A stretch of 64,000 nt of DNA, taken from Bacillus canaveralius (GTDB lineage Bacteria > Bacillota > Bacilli > Bacillales > Cytobacillaceae). The stretch spans positions 1 through 64,000 of the forward strand of contig NZ_PGVA01000024.1 of assembly GCF_002860125.1 (NCBI RefSeq), read 5' to 3'. A model generated the notes under the pieces. That model did not search any database. It was not told the DNA's origin and was given only the letters and a program-made list of their open reading frames with translations. The position numbers and the translations under genes are program-made. Of this stretch, positions 16,083-26,038 are shown piece after piece (positions within the stretch are counted from its first letter, which is position 1; each line of letters starts with the position of its first letter).

Positions 16083-16109
16083 TTGCCTTTATCATCCCGA
16101 TAAAGGCAA
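16083..16109 (-). terminator. Terminator of AI-2E family gene
   Basis: TTGCCTTTATC and GATAAAGGCAA form an 11-bp stem with a 5-base loop and a T-rich tail on the minus strand. Confidence 0.85.
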
Positions 16110-16122
16110 AAACAGTATTTTT

Positions 16123-17292
16123 TCACTCTTCGAATGAAATCCCCCGGCGTTCATCCACGCTGTTTTCGTAAAGGTTGCTGCGGTGTTTAAACCACTCGAA
16201 CAGATGGGTGATGATGACCTTTAAAATCGCATAGCCCGGTACTGCCAGCAGGATTCCGACGACGCCGAACAAGTTACCAGCCGTTAAGATCACAAAAATG
16301 ATCGTAATCGGGTGGATATGAAGATTCCTGCCCATAATTTGCGGTGAGATAAACTTTCCTTCTATTAATTGTACAATCGTCCAGACAATGATTAGCTTAA
16401 GAAGCATAAACGGGGATGTGACAATCGCAATAATCAAAGCAGGCGTAATCGCGATCGCCGGCCCCAGATACGGGACAATGCTTGTAAAAGCAGCAATAAG
16501 GGCTAATAAGGATGCATAATCGAGCCCAATCGTTAAGAACCCGATAAACAGCAGAATCCCAATGCAGAAGCTGACGATGATCTGCCCCCTGATATAGGAA
16601 CTGATTTGATTATTCATTTCCTGCATCACCGTTGCGGTCTGTTTGCGCAGCGACACAGGCAGCAAGCTGCGGATATATTTTGGCAGCTTATCTCCGTCCT
16701 TCAATAAGTAAAACAAAATGAATGGCAGGGTAATGACCGCTAAAATAAAATCCTTAACTGCTCCGACAAAGCTCCCGATCCCTGTCCACGTATTTTCAAT
16801 TAGTGTCGTTGCCTGGCGGGAAAGATTATTGGATAAATCAGCTACATTTATATTTAATGTCCTTTGCGCCTGATTAACAAATTCGCTGCCAAGTATTTGT
16901 TTTGTCATCGATTCAACATCCCTGGCATATTGCGGGAAGCTATAAATGAGGCTCAACACCTGGTCGCGCAGGAACGGGATTACCGATACAATTAAAATCG
17001 TCAGCACCCCAATGATGATAAGAAATAGCATGAGAATGGAATAAACCCTTTTTATCTTAAATTTCTCCAGGAAATCTACAATTGGATTCAATAAATAATA
17101 GACAACAGCAGTCATAATAATGGGCAGCAAGACCGTCTTTAATAACACCACAATCGGCGTGAAAATAAATGATACTTTCATATAGACGAGAATATTCAAC
17201 CCAATTAACAACAGAATCAACAAGAAAAGCACGAATCTATTATTCAGGACGAACCTGCGGAAAACCCCCATCCTTGTCTGACGGACATCCAT
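16123..17292 (-). CDS. AI-2E family transporter (YueF-like)
   Basis: This 389-residue integral membrane protein has about seven hydrophobic segments in the family arrangement. Two pairs lie near the N-terminus (with the conserved [13 protein letters not shown]), then an extracellular segment of about 100 residues, then a helix bundle with [16 protein letters not shown] and the signature [20 protein letters not shown], in which the family residues are intact. Members were first linked to autoinducer-2 export, but several Bacillaceae proteins act as Na+(Li+)/H+ antiporters, so the substrate is open. The gene is monocistronic with its own terminator. The C-terminal 20 residues are cytoplasmic and charged. 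Confidence 0.85.
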   Translation of the reverse strand: MDVRQTRMGVFRRFVLNNRFVLFLLILLLIGLNILVYMKVSFIFTPIVVLLKTVLLPIIMTAVVYYLLNPIVDFLEKFKIKRVYSILMLFLIIIGVLTILIVSVIPFLRDQVLSLIYSFPQYARDVESMTKQILGSEFVNQAQRTLNINVADLSNNLSRQATTLIENTWTGIGSFVGAVKDFILAVITLPFILFYLLKDGDKLPKYIRSLLPVSLRKQTATVMQEMNNQISSYIRGQIIVSFCIGILLFIGFLTIGLDYASLLALIAAFTSIVPYLGPAIAITPALIIAIVTSPFMLLKLIIVWTIVQLIEGKFISPQIMGRNLHIHPITIIFVILTAGNLFGVVGILLAVPGYAILKVIITHLFEWFKHRSNLYENSVDERRGISFEE

Positions 17293-17370
17293 ATGTAATT
17301 CCCCATTTCTTTAAAAAGCACTACGATTTAAAAAGTTGTTAATCAATCGCCGAGCATTGTTGAAATGTTT

Positions 17371-17406
17371 GTAATAAGGCGCCCCTAAAAGGGACCGCCT
17401 TATTAC
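17371..17406 (-). terminator. Hairpin after Gfo/Idh/MocA gene
   Basis: GTAATAAGGCG and CGCCTTATTAC form an 11-bp stem 14 bases beyond the stop. The T run is poor, so it may act weakly. Confidence 0.6.
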
Positions 17407-17419
17407 TTTTCCGGCCAGC

Positions 17420-18403
17420 TTATTTATCAGCGGGAAAAACAACCCCGACCTGGCGTCGGACCTCATCGAGGATTTCGATAACTGCCGCAGAGTTTGCCAG
17501 GGAATTTGTTTGAGATTCTGTCTGTCCGCTTTGAATTAAGTCAATAAATTCCTTCGCCTCATAATACATTGAATTTCGATCCTGATTCCGCGTAATATTT
17601 TCAACAGAACCATCCCGATAGTGGATTTCTGCTTTTTCGGGAATATTGATCTTATCAATCACAATATTGCCATTTTCACCCTGGATTTCGGCGGGAAGAG
17701 CAGAATTCGTTATTTTTGAATACATGATCACTGCATCCATGTCTTTATATTTGAGCACCAAGCTGCCCTCACCGTCGACTCCGGATTCAAGCAGCAGTCC
17801 GGTTGCCTTCACTTCATCCGGTTTGCCAAACAAAACAACAAGCGGATAAACGCAATAAATGCCAATATCCATGATCGCCCCGTTCGAAAACTCCGGTTTA
17901 AAGGCGTTTAAAATGTTCCCGGATTTGTAGGCATCATAACGGGATGAGTATTGACAATAACTCGCGAAATACCTTCGCGCTGTTCCAATTTTGGTGAGGT
18001 TTTCTTGTACAGCTTTAAAATTCGGGAGCAATGTTGATTTTAAGGCTTCCATCAGCAGCACCCCGTTTTTCTTTGCGGCCGTCATCATTTCTGCTATTTC
18101 CTTACTATTTGAAGCGATCGGCTTTTCACATAAAACGTGCTTGCCATGATTCATGAATATGATCGCCTGTTTTCCATGGAGCGAGTTGGGACTTGCAATA
18201 TAAACCGCGTCAATCTCCCCGCTGTCCGCCATGCTTTCTAAATCAGTGAAAGTATGGACAACGCCAAATTTCCTTGCGAATTCCTTTGCCTTTTCCTCTG
18301 TCCGCGAATACACCGCAGTTAACACAAAATCCTCTACTTCGCTTGCCGCTTTGATAAATTCTTCTGTAATCCAGTTTGTCCCAACAACGCCAAATCGCAC
18401 CAT
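17420..18403 (-). CDS. Gfo/Idh/MocA-family NAD(P)-dependent oxidoreductase
   Basis: This 327-residue dehydrogenase acts on a sugar, inositol or similar polyol; the substrate is not evident. The Rossmann domain begins FGVVGTNWITEEF, a slightly altered GxGxxG, and continues to AVYIASPNSLHG and the family hallmark HVLCEKPIASN, whose EKP lysine sits in the active site. The C-terminal domain carries GAIMDIGIYCVYPLV, equivalent to the G-x2-D-x-G-x-H segment but with Y-C where a histidine is common. It has AGGAGGAA 9 bases before ATG 18403. It is monocistronic, with a hairpin behind it. B. subtilis places unrelated genes here, so it is probably an accessory metabolic gene. Confidence 0.87.
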   Translation of the reverse strand: MVRFGVVGTNWITEEFIKAASEVEDFVLTAVYSRTEEKAKEFARKFGVVHTFTDLESMADSGEIDAVYIASPNSLHGKQAIIFMNHGKHVLCEKPIASNSKEIAEMMTAAKKNGVLLMEALKSTLLPNFKAVQENLTKIGTARRYFASYCQYSSRYDAYKSGNILNAFKPEFSNGAIMDIGIYCVYPLVVLFGKPDEVKATGLLLESGVDGEGSLVLKYKDMDAVIMYSKITNSALPAEIQGENGNIVIDKINIPEKAEIHYRDGSVENITRNQDRNSMYYEAKEFIDLIQSGQTESQTNSLANSAAVIEILDEVRRQVGVVFPADK

Positions 18404-18786
18404 TTCAGTTCCTCCTCGGAATAATCAATATATGTAAGGTCATTCAATTATAAGAATAACAGGTTCTTTGCTATCTTTTCCACCTCTGCAGTGAAAAGAA
18501 AAAGGAAAAACCTCCGGTATGTGCTGAAGGCCTCCACTTCAACCATATATTGTCCAATTTACCAGCAATATAATGAAGAATAATAGCAATGCTCTAGCAA
18601 ATGAATCTTAGGTGAATGAATTTCACAAGGTAAATTAATTGAAAACAAACAGATATTTAAAATGTAGACAACTCCATTCTTTTTTCCGTTTAGCTTATTA
18701 CATTCAAATTATAAATTAGATACAATTATCTTATTGAAGCTTTTCGTCAATAATGTGTTCATACTATTCTTTTGAGGTGAGAGTGC
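18404..18786. other. Divergent intergenic region
   Basis: The 383 bases between the oxidoreductase and yugO starts are AT-rich with no convincing reading frame. In particular there is no frame for MstX, which precedes yugO in B. subtilis. A weak hairpin near 18.50-18.54 kb was seen but is not assigned. Confidence 0.6.
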
Positions 18787-19779
18787 TTGCAGCAGCATCT
18801 TTATTCGAATTTTTTACGTCTGCCGCTCCTTATCCGGATTTTGATGATCGCCCTGCTTGTGATCGTTACTTTTGGCGCGATTATTCATTTGATCGAGCCG
18901 CAAAATTTCCCGTCTATTTTTGATGGAATTTGGTGGGCAATTATCACCGCTTCGACTGTGGGCTATGGTGATTACGCACCTGAAAGTTTTTGGGGAAGAA
19001 TCGTCGGCGTCCTGCTTATTCTCGTCGGTGCAGGTTTGTTATCGTCCTATTTTGTAACGATTACAGCGACAACCGTGAAAAAGCATAATGAATATATCGA
19101 TGGAAAGGCCGTATATCGGGGCATGGGACATATTATCATAATTGGGTGGAATGAACGGTCAAAGGAAATCATTCAAAGTATTTTAAACACTGACAAACAT
19201 ATGCAAATCATTTTAATTGATGAGACATTGCAAAAAAAGCCTTTATCAATGCGGCAACTTCATTTTTTAAAGGGGAGGGCCAACCAAGATGAAATACTGC
19301 ATAAAGCCAATATAAATGGCGCTGGAAAGGTGTTAATTACAGCTGATCAAAATAAAGATGAGCTTCAGGCAGATATGAATTCAATTTTAACTCTGCTCTC
19401 GATAAAAGGGATTCGTCCCGAGCTGACTTGCATTGTCGAGATTTTAACGTCGGAGCAAGTTGCCAATGCAAAACGCGCCGGAGCCGATGAAATAATCCGG
19501 ACAAATAGCCTGACCAGCTTTGTGATGATCCACGGCCTCACCTCCCAGGAAAAAATGGGCTCGATCCTCGAGTTGCTTAGCCAGCTTGAAGGAAGCAGAC
19601 TTACCTTCAGCGGAGTAACGGACCAATTGATCGGCAAAACATTTATGGATGCTGCGGCAGAAATGCTCGCTAACGGAATATTAATCGTGGGGGTAAAAAG
19701 AGGCAAAGAAACATATATTAACCCTCCCCATCCGTTTACGATTGAACGTAACGATCAGCTGCTTGAGATTGTCAGTTAA
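18787..19779 (+). CDS. yugO: K+ channel with RCK domain (YugO-like)
   Basis: This two-helix potassium channel probably carries K+ efflux, the activity that in B. subtilis YugO underlies biofilm electrical signalling. Helices at about 15-36 and 68-92 flank the pore loop with the selectivity filter TVGYGD (residues 57-62). A cytoplasmic RCK/TrkA-N domain follows (GHIIIIGWNERSKEII near residue 110) and a TrkA-C-like tail ends the protein. TTG 18787 is used with GAGGTGAG 5 bases upstream. The gene is read divergently from the oxidoreductase and convergently with yugN. The mstX gene that is co-transcribed with yugO in B. subtilis is missing. At 330 residues it matches the known length. Confidence 0.9.
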   Translation: MQQHLYSNFLRLPLLIRILMIALLVIVTFGAIIHLIEPQNFPSIFDGIWWAIITASTVGYGDYAPESFWGRIVGVLLILVGAGLLSSYFVTITATTVKKHNEYIDGKAVYRGMGHIIIIGWNERSKEIIQSILNTDKHMQIILIDETLQKKPLSMRQLHFLKGRANQDEILHKANINGAGKVLITADQNKDELQADMNSILTLLSIKGIRPELTCIVEILTSEQVANAKRAGADEIIRTNSLTSFVMIHGLTSQEKMGSILELLSQLEGSRLTFSGVTDQLIGKTFMDAAAEMLANGILIVGVKRGKETYINPPHPFTIERNDQLLEIVS

Positions 19780-19791
19780 CCACATCAATTC

Positions 19792-20196
19792 CTAATCTGC
19801 AAACAAGGTTGATTCCAACTCATTCACGAGTGATTTTCCGATATCAACATACTTTTCGGGAAAATTTGCGTCTTTATCGACAGGTTCGGAAAACTGGTTG
19901 AAAGCTGCTGTCATATTGCCCGTGACGGCATGGTCATCAATACCCTGCTGGTATTTATGTGAAAGAAGGAACGGCCTTCCAATTGCCACGGTGCAGCCAT
20001 TTGAATCAAGCTGGCCATCAATAGCCCGGAATGGCACGCGTAAAAACTGATAGCCGTCATCATCAATTTTATAATCAAACGAGCCATGGTCATAGTCCCA
20101 GCCACTGCCAATCGTATAGCCGAGCGGCTTTAGCATCCTTTCAAGCTTAAATAAATCAAAATGCATTCCCTCGGCTTTGGACGGTATTTCTATCAT
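19792..20196 (-). CDS. yugN: YugN-like family protein
   Basis: This 134-residue cytosolic protein of unknown function is recognised by its place between yugO and pgi and by the YugN pattern: IEIPSKAEG at the start, GYTIGSGWDYDHGSFDYK in the middle and YQFLRVPFRA after it. It has no membrane segment. The start at 20196 is chosen because GAGGGTGG lies 7 bases upstream; the 19 extra in-frame residues before it lack a site and overlap the pgi side. It may be co-transcribed with pgi, whose stop is about 90 bases upstream, since no terminator separates them clearly. No biochemical role is claimed. Confidence 0.85.
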   Translation of the reverse strand: MIEIPSKAEGMHFDLFKLERMLKPLGYTIGSGWDYDHGSFDYKIDDDGYQFLRVPFRAIDGQLDSNGCTVAIGRPFLLSHKYQQGIDDHAVTGNMTAAFNQFSEPVDKDANFPEKYVDIGKSLVNELESTLFAD

Positions 20197-20289
20197 GAAA
20201 AATCCACCCTCTCGGAGTTTTCCCCTTAGGTTCTCCAATCCGGTGGATTTCATAATCTTTTCTAGCTTCGTGTTTTTTGCAGTGAAACG

Positions 20290-21639
20290 TTATTTTAAGC
20301 GTTTTTCAAGCTCCGCTTTCTTCTCTTCAAAACCTGGCTTGCCAAGAAGCGCAAACATATTCACTTTGTAAGCTTCAACTCCTGGTTGGTCAAATGGATT
20401 TACCCCCAATAAATAGCCGCTCATTGCACAGGCCTTTTCAAAGAAATAGGCAAGATAGCCAAAAGTGAATTCATCCTGCTTCGGAATGGATACAATTAAA
20501 TTTGGAACGCCTCCATCTGTATGGGCAAGCATCGTCCCTTCAAACGCCTTGTTGTTGACGAAATCAACACTTTTACCGGCAAGATAATTCAAGCCGTCCA
20601 AGTCGCTGTCGGCCGCTTCGATCGTAAGTTCATGGCGCGGTGTCTCAACCTTAATGATCGTTTCAAACAGGTCTCGGCGCCCTTCCTGTACATATTGCCC
20701 CAGCGAATGAAGGTCGGTAGAGAAGTTGGCTGATGAAGGGAAAATTCCTTTTTGGTCTTTCCCTTCACTTTCGCCAAACAGCTGCTTCCACCATTCTGCG
20801 AAATATTGGAGCCCCGGTTCATAGTTGACCAACATTTCAATCGTTTTTCCTTTGTTATAAAGGATGTTGCGCACAGCTGCGTATTGGTAAGCAGCGTTTT
20901 CTTCAAGCTCGGAATGGCTGAAATCCTCGCGCGCCTTGGCAGCACCCTGCATCATTGCTTCAATGTCTGCCCCGCTTGCTGCAATCGGAAGCAAACCTAC
21001 AGCGGTCAGTACTGAGTATCGGCCGCCGACGTCATCAGGAATAACGAAGGATTCGTAGCCTTCTTCAGATGCCAGAGTTTTTAACGCACCTCTTTCTTTG
21101 TCTGTTGTCGCATAAATGCGTTTGCGGGCTGCCGCGGCTCCATACTTTTCTTCTAAAAGCTTGCGGAAAATCCGGAAGGCAATCGCCGGTTCTGTGGTCG
21201 TACCCGATTTTGAAATAACGTTAATAGAAAAGTCTTTGCCATCGAGCAGATCGATGACATCGTTCATGTATGTTGAACTGATGTTGTTGCCGACAAACAA
21301 AATTTGCGGCGTGCTTCTTTTTTCTTTTGGAAGGGCATTATAAAAGCTGTGCTGCAGCATTTCGATTGCAGCCCGGGCTCCCAGGTAAGAACCGCCGATA
21401 CCAATCACAAGCAATACGTCGGAATCCGCTTTAATTTTTTGTGCCGCTTTTTGAATGCGTGAAAATTCTTCTTTATCATAATCAACAGGCAGGTCAATCC
21501 AGCCCAAAAAGTCGCTGCCCGCTCCCGTTTGCTCATGAAGGGAATGATGGGCAACTTTTACCTGATCTCTTAAGTATGTAAGTTCATGTTCGCCAAAGAA
21601 ACTTAATGCTTTCGAGTAATCAAAACGAACGTGTGTCAT
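20290..21639 (-). CDS. pgi: Glucose-6-phosphate isomerase
   Basis: This cytosolic glycolytic enzyme interconverts glucose 6-phosphate and fructose 6-phosphate. At 449 residues it is the short Firmicute form. Visible signatures are [18 protein letters not shown] near residue 80, the sugar-phosphate-binding [14 protein letters not shown] near 145, and [19 protein letters not shown] near 205. The second family signature region reads [14 protein letters not shown] near the C-terminus. It has GAGGAGG before ATG 21639. A terminator from the next gene lies upstream, so it has its own promoter in the 110-base gap. The order pgi-yugN-yugO matches B. subtilis, except that yugM is absent. Confidence 0.96.
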   Translation of the reverse strand: MTHVRFDYSKALSFFGEHELTYLRDQVKVAHHSLHEQTGAGSDFLGWIDLPVDYDKEEFSRIQKAAQKIKADSDVLLVIGIGGSYLGARAAIEMLQHSFYNALPKEKRSTPQILFVGNNISSTYMNDVIDLLDGKDFSINVISKSGTTTEPAIAFRIFRKLLEEKYGAAAARKRIYATTDKERGALKTLASEEGYESFVIPDDVGGRYSVLTAVGLLPIAASGADIEAMMQGAAKAREDFSHSELEENAAYQYAAVRNILYNKGKTIEMLVNYEPGLQYFAEWWKQLFGESEGKDQKGIFPSSANFSTDLHSLGQYVQEGRRDLFETIIKVETPRHELTIEAADSDLDGLNYLAGKSVDFVNNKAFEGTMLAHTDGGVPNLIVSIPKQDEFTFGYLAYFFEKACAMSGYLLGVNPFDQPGVEAYKVNMFALLGKPGFEEKKAELEKRLK

Positions 21640-21749
21640 ATCTGATCCTCCTCGTATTTATTCATTTACCACTTTAACGAATGCTGTTCGGAATATCAAG
21701 AAACAGCCGATAATGTAAGCGCGTCCAATTATGACATATTTTTTACTCT

Positions 21750-21780
21750 TAAAAAAGGACCCAGCAACAATGCTGAATCC
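21750..21780 (-). terminator. Terminator of alcohol dehydrogenase gene
   Basis: GGATTCAGCA and TGCTGGGTCC (with G-U pairs) form the stem, followed on the minus strand by TTTTTT. Confidence 0.85.
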
Positions 21781-21794
21781 TTCCATGCATTTCT

Positions 21795-22958
21795 TTATAA
21801 AGAAGCTCTATATATTGCGAGTACATCCTCGCGGTTCAACTTTTTAAAGTTGCCGAACTCTCCATTGACCATTGCTTTGTCTGCCATAACATCCAACTGG
21901 CTGTCATCAATATCATAATCGGCTAAATGGGCAGGAGCGCCAATGCTGTTCCAGAATTCACGAAGCTTTTCAATGCCTTCGAGTGCTGTTTCTTCAACTG
22001 TTTTCCCTTCTGGATTGACACCAAATACCCGAACAGCGAGCTGTGCAAAGCGTTCCGGCTTGACCTTCAGATTGTGCTTCATCCAGTTGGGGAACAAAAT
22101 AGCCAGTCCGCCGCCATGAGGGATATCATAAACAGCTGATACAGCATGTTCAATATTGTGGGTTGCCCAGTCACCGCGATAACCCATTGATAGCATTCCG
22201 TTCAGTGCCATCGTTCCACAGTATAGAATCGTCGCCCTGTGCTCATAGTTTTCCAGATCTTCTAAAAGCTTTGGAGCTGTTTCCATAACAGTAATCAACA
22301 AAGATTCACACATGCGATCCTGGAGAAGCGTATTTTCCTCGGGATGAAAATAATGTTCGAACACATGTGACATCATATCAACAATCCCGTAAATCGTTTG
22401 ATCTCTCGGAACTGTAAAAGTATTTTCCGGTTCAAGAATTGAAAATCTCGGGAAGACAGCCGGGCTGCCCCAGCCATATTTTTCATTCGTTTCCCAGTTC
22501 GTAATCACCGAGCCGGCGTTCATTTCAGATCCCGTCGCGGCCAATGTTAATACAGTTCCAAACGGAAGCGCGTCTTCTGCAGCTGCCTTTTTTGTAACAA
22601 GATCCCATGCATCTCCATCATATTTTGCACCTGCTGCAATAGCTTTCGTACAATCAATGACACTGCCGCCGCCAACAGCCAATATGAAATCAATTTTTTC
22701 CTTTTTGCAAATCTCTACTCCTTTATGAACAGTGGACAGGCGTGGATTTGGCTCCACACCAGACAATTCGTGAATATCTGCACCGATTTCTTGCAAATAC
22801 TTGACCACTCTGTCATATAATCCGCTTCGCTTAATACTTCCGCCGCCATATACAAGCAGAACTTTGTTTCCGTATTGGGGAATCTCATTTTTTAACTGTT
22901 CCAGTTGGTTTCTGCCAAAAATTAATTTTGTAGGGTTCCAATATGTAAAATTTTGCAA
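21795..22958 (-). CDS. Iron-dependent alcohol dehydrogenase (YugJ/YugK/BdhA type)
   Basis: This NAD(P)H-dependent group III alcohol dehydrogenase probably reduces butanal or other aldehydes. It starts [13 protein letters not shown], the family opening, then has the dinucleotide segment [13 protein letters not shown] and [17 protein letters not shown]. The metal-binding histidines lie in [13 protein letters not shown] and [13 protein letters not shown]. Its length of 387 residues is normal. B. subtilis has two such genes in tandem here (yugK, yugJ); only one is present in this window, so it is not assigned to either. It has AAAGGAGGC 10 bases before the ATG. A terminator follows. Confidence 0.9.
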   Translation of the reverse strand: MQNFTYWNPTKLIFGRNQLEQLKNEIPQYGNKVLLVYGGGSIKRSGLYDRVVKYLQEIGADIHELSGVEPNPRLSTVHKGVEICKKEKIDFILAVGGGSVIDCTKAIAAGAKYDGDAWDLVTKKAAAEDALPFGTVLTLAATGSEMNAGSVITNWETNEKYGWGSPAVFPRFSILEPENTFTVPRDQTIYGIVDMMSHVFEHYFHPEENTLLQDRMCESLLITVMETAPKLLEDLENYEHRATILYCGTMALNGMLSMGYRGDWATHNIEHAVSAVYDIPHGGGLAILFPNWMKHNLKVKPERFAQLAVRVFGVNPEGKTVEETALEGIEKLREFWNSIGAPAHLADYDIDDSQLDVMADKAMVNGEFGNFKKLNREDVLAIYRASL

Positions 22959-23126
22959 AATGATTCAGCCTCCTTTTTACTTTATTATCCCCCCTATGTG
23001 CCAACAATGCAAAAAAGACGTTTTTCACAAAGCACATTTGGATAAACAAAAAACATAGCCTTGTATGAATAAATTAAGTAAGGCTGTATCACTCTATAAA
23101 AGAATCCATTAAAAGGAGGAAACTTC

Positions 23127-23360
23127 ATGAGTACAATTCAACGTATTGCTCTAGTACTTACTATCATTGGTGCGATTAACTGGGGTTTAGTCGGTTTTTT
23201 CCAATTTGATTTAGTTGCAGCTATTTTTGGCGGTCAGGATTCCGCCTTGTCACGAATTATTTACGGTTTAGTAGGGATTGCTGGTCTTATCAATCTAGGT
23301 CTTCTGTTCGCACCAAGTGAACAAGCTGAGCGTCAAGCGGGAACAAATCCCAGCCGTTAA
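23127..23360 (+). CDS. yuzA: YuzA-type small membrane protein (DUF378)
   Basis: This 77-residue protein has two membrane helices (about 5-25 and 42-62) and the DUF378 pattern RIALVLTIIGAINWGLVG followed by IIYGLVGIAGL. Its function is unknown. AAAGGAGGAAACTTC precedes the ATG, an excellent ribosome site. The gene is divergent from the alcohol dehydrogenase and convergent with rocD, sharing a bidirectional terminator with it. The polar C-terminal tail (ERQAGTNPSR) is typical. It lies where yuzA is found in B. subtilis, next to yugJ. Confidence 0.88.
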   Translation: MSTIQRIALVLTIIGAINWGLVGFFQFDLVAAIFGGQDSALSRIIYGLVGIAGLINLGLLFAPSEQAERQAGTNPSR

Positions 23361-23375
23361 CCTTTAAAAACATAG

Positions 23376-23416
23376 AGAAAACGCTTTGCCAGAGTTGGCA
23401 AGGCGTTTTCTTTGTG
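23376..23416. terminator. Bidirectional terminator yuzA/rocD
   Basis: AGAAAACGC-TTGCC pairs with GGCAAGGCGTTTTCT over about 14 bp around a 6-base loop, between convergent stops. Confidence 0.85.
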
Positions 23417-23423
23417 TTATGGA

Positions 23424-24620
23424 TCACATTAAAACTTTTTTAATTCGCTCAATCGCCCAGTCAAGATCTTCTTGGCTGATGACAAGAGGAGGAGCAAAGC
23501 GAATCACTGTATCATGCGTTTCCTTGCAGAGCAACCCCTCTTCTTTCAACTGCTCACAGTATTTTCTTGCTGGTTCATTTAGTTCGACTCCGATAAATAA
23601 GCCCCGGCCGCGAACGTCCCTGATGATTGGGTTATCAATCTCTTTTAGCTTTGAGATGAAATAATCGCCAAGCTTTTTCGAGCGTTCGGCCAAATTCTCA
23701 TCAATCAGGACATCGAGTGAAGCTACTGAAACCGCACAAGCAATCGGGTTTCCGCCAAAAGTTGAACCATGTGAGCCTGGATTAAATACACCAAGCACAT
23801 CTTTGTTTGCCACTACGCATGAAATAGGAAAAACTCCGCCGCCGAGTGCTTTTCCGAGAATATACATGTCAGGGACGACGTCTTCCCATTCGCACGCAAA
23901 CATCTTTCCGGAGCGGGCTAAGCCTGATTGAATTTCGTCTGCAATCAATAAGACATTATTTTGTTTACAAAGCTCATATGCCTGCTTCATAAAGCCCTCC
24001 GGCGGAATAATAATTCCTGCTTCGCCCTGTATCGGCTCAATTAAAAAAGCCGCTGTGTTTGGAGTAATCGCCTGTTTGAGCGCGTCCAAATCACCGTAAG
24101 GAATTAATTTTATACCCGGGAGCAGCGGACCGAACCCGCGTTTATATTCGTCTTCTGATGAAAGTGAAACAGCCGTCATTGTCCGGCCATGAAAATTTCC
24201 GGTGCAGGCAATAATTTCTGCTTTGTCTTCGGCAATGCCTTTCACATCATATGACCAGCGGCGGGCCGCTTTGATGGCGGTTTCAACCGCTTCTGCCCCG
24301 GTATTCATCGGCAGTGCCATTTCTTTATTTGTTAGTGTACAAATCTTTTCATACCATGGGCCAAGCTGATCATTATGGAATGCGCGTGAAGTCAAGGTTA
24401 CCTTATCAGCCTGGTCTTTTAAGGCTTCGATAATACGCGGATGGCGATGTCCCTGGTTGAGCGCCGAGTAAGCGCTTAACATGTCCATATACTTTTTCCC
24501 TTCCGGATCTTCTACCCAGACACCCTCGGCTTTTGAAATGATAATTGACAGTGGATGATAATTGTTAGCCCCATATTTTTCAGTTTGTTCGATTAACTCC
24601 CGCGTTTTCGTTTCTGTCAT
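23424..24620 (-). CDS. rocD: Ornithine aminotransferase
   Basis: This PLP enzyme of arginine/ornithine catabolism moves the delta-amino group of ornithine to 2-oxoglutarate, giving glutamate semialdehyde. It opens with [20 protein letters not shown], characteristic of RocD. The PLP lysine is in [10 protein letters not shown], preceded by the cofactor aspartate in LIADEIQSG, and [16 protein letters not shown] binds phosphate. At 398 residues it matches RocD length. It stands alone, interrupting the yuzA-yugI order of B. subtilis, with no other roc gene nearby. GGAGG precedes the ATG. No clear sigma-54 promoter (GG/GC at 12 bases) was found upstream, although roc genes in B. subtilis use SigL. 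Confidence 0.92.
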   Translation of the reverse strand: MTETKTRELIEQTEKYGANNYHPLSIIISKAEGVWVEDPEGKKYMDMLSAYSALNQGHRHPRIIEALKDQADKVTLTSRAFHNDQLGPWYEKICTLTNKEMALPMNTGAEAVETAIKAARRWSYDVKGIAEDKAEIIACTGNFHGRTMTAVSLSSEDEYKRGFGPLLPGIKLIPYGDLDALKQAITPNTAAFLIEPIQGEAGIIIPPEGFMKQAYELCKQNNVLLIADEIQSGLARSGKMFACEWEDVVPDMYILGKALGGGVFPISCVVANKDVLGVFNPGSHGSTFGGNPIACAVSVASLDVLIDENLAERSKKLGDYFISKLKEIDNPIIRDVRGRGLFIGVELNEPARKYCEQLKEEGLLCKETHDTVIRFAPPLVISQEDLDWAIERIKKVLM

Positions 24621-24930
24621 ATTAATTCCTCCATTTCCCTGTTCACTTAGCCCCGCAAAATAACTGGTCAGTCCAGTGACCTTGTCGATCCTGCGACATA
24701 TCCCATCCAGTTCATTGTAACGCAGACCGTCTGTTGTTTGTAGATGCTTCGCTTATTTTACCCTATTCTCGGTCGGGAGCACCTTTTCCTGCATAACGAA
24801 ACGTCCACTTCTTTATGCACTATATTGCTCGCTGGCGAGGCATTATTTTCGTGGATATATCAATTCTTGCACACTTTGGCCGTCTGAAAAAAAGTATAAA
24901 AAAAACCGAGATATCCCCGGTTTTTCCAAC
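24621..24930. other. Intergenic region upstream of rocD
   Basis: About 280 bases show no coding frame of quality. The part next to rocD should hold its promoter; I could not assign -35/-10 or sigma-54 elements by eye. The far end carries the yugI terminator. Confidence 0.5.
24899..24927 (-). terminator. Terminator of yugI
   Basis: AAAAACCG(G) and CGGTTTTT form a short stem just after the yugI stop, with eight T on the minus strand. Confidence 0.8.
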
Positions 24931-25335
24931 TTACTTTTTAATTAAATCTTCACGCTGTGACTGCTCAATCCACTCTTCCAGCTTGTCTTTTAACGTATTG
25001 AATCCTTGCGGTGATTCTTCTGTTTGCTGTTGCAGAGTAGGCTGGCGCTTACGAGCGGCTTTTTTCGGTTTGGCCTCCTGTTGGACAGGGGCTTCTTCTG
25101 TTGCACGGATTGAAAGACCGATTTTGCCTGCAGCTTCGTCGACCGACAACACTTTAACCTTAACTTCATCTCCGACCTTTAAATGTTCGTTAATATCCTT
25201 TACATACCCGTGGGTAATTTCTGAAATATGAACAAGTCCCTGGGTATTTTCGTCAAGCGCCACAAACACGCCGTATGGCTGTATACCAGTTACCTTTCCT
25301 GTTATGACACTTCCTGTTTCGATTTTTTCTGACAT
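24931..25335 (-). CDS. yugI: S1-domain RNA-binding protein (general stress protein 13)
   Basis: This 134-residue cytosolic protein has a single S1/OB-fold domain in residues 6-75, with GSVITGKVTGIQPYGVFVAL, GLVHISEIT and VGDEVKVKVLSVD, the standard S1 strands. The tail of about 55 residues is low-complexity and basic (AKPKKAARKRQPT). It resembles B. subtilis YugI/GSP13, which binds ribosomes or RNA; the exact role is not known. It is monocistronic with AGGAGTG before the ATG and its own terminator. Its location before alaT follows the B. subtilis order, but an XRE gene is inserted between them here. Confidence 0.9.
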   Translation of the reverse strand: MSEKIETGSVITGKVTGIQPYGVFVALDENTQGLVHISEITHGYVKDINEHLKVGDEVKVKVLSVDEAAGKIGLSIRATEEAPVQQEAKPKKAARKRQPTLQQQTEESPQGFNTLKDKLEEWIEQSQREDLIKK

Positions 25336-25663
25336 AGAAACACTCCTAAATATAAATTTATTTACTCTTTTTTATACGCAATTAAAAATTATATCACAGA
25401 AGGACCCTGTTATCAAAGGGATATTAGGTTTTTTCCACATTTCCGGCAGGATTAAACGCGGATTTCATTCAAAAACCGCACCACTACTCTTTATCGATTA
25501 TGAGTAGTAAATACTGGGCTTTCCAAAAAAAGCACCGCTTAACATGCATTTTATTTAAAATTGAGCAGGATTATGTAACTGAATGTTCACCTCGAACACC
25601 CGAATTTTGCCTGCCTTCATGATAAAATAAACTTAAAACAGGTCCTTGAAAGGAGAGAGAGGT
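25336..25663. other. Divergent intergenic region yugI-XRE gene
   Basis: No gene is seen. A perfect 7-bp inverted repeat (ACTACTC at 25483-25489 and GAGTAGT at 25502-25508, 12-base spacer) is the only notable symmetry and could be an operator. GATAAAAT and ATAAACT near 25.62-25.63 kb are possible -10 elements for the XRE gene. Confidence 0.4.
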
Positions 25664-26038
25664 ATGTCCGCAATTGGTGAAAACATCAAAATGAGCCGGG
25701 AAAGGCGAAATTTAAGCCAGCAGGAGCTTGCGATGAAAGTCAGGGTGGGAACGGGAACAATTGAAAAATATGAATCAGGGGAAAAGCTTCCGGACATACA
25801 AACTATTTTAAAAATCTCTACAGCCCTTGATACACCTGCATCGGAACTTCTTGAAAAAGCCTATCAAACAAATCCTTCCGGCATCGATCATGAAATAGAA
25901 CAGTTAGTAAAAGAAATTGGCACGAAAAAAGCAAAGCTGATTCTGAGGAAAGCAAAGGAATTCTCTGAGGATGATTTTCTGCGTGCTATGCAAATGCTCT
26001 ATGAGATTAAACACAAAAAAGTAAACAACGACGTATAA
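25664..26038 (+). CDS. XRE-family transcriptional regulator
   Basis: The first 60 residues form a Cro/C1-type helix-turn-helix: IKMSRERRNLSQQELAMKVRV then TIEKYESGEKLPDIQTILKISTAL. The remaining 60 residues are charged and helical (EIGTKKAKLILRKAKEF) and may mediate dimerisation. It starts at ATG 25664 with AAAGGAGAG 7 bases upstream; an in-frame TTG at 25646 overlaps that ribosome site. It has two consecutive terminators behind it. No phage or toxin gene is adjacent, so it does not look like an element repressor. Its targets are unknown; B. subtilis has no regulator at this point in the gene order. Confidence 0.88.
   Translation: MSAIGENIKMSRERRNLSQQELAMKVRVGTGTIEKYESGEKLPDIQTILKISTALDTPASELLEKAYQTNPSGIDHEIEQLVKEIGTKKAKLILRKAKEFSEDDFLRAMQMLYEIKHKKVNNDV

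Noticed and set aside
18500-18545. Hairpin in the region upstream of yugO
   Set aside because: The stem is about 5 bp with mismatches and two GGAGG copies are direct, not inverted; it is not a convincing terminator.
24860-24890. Possible sigma-54 promoter upstream of rocD (GGCCAAAGTGTGC on the minus strand)
   Set aside because: The GG and GC pairs are one base too close for a -24/-12 promoter, and the site lies about 250 bases from rocD.
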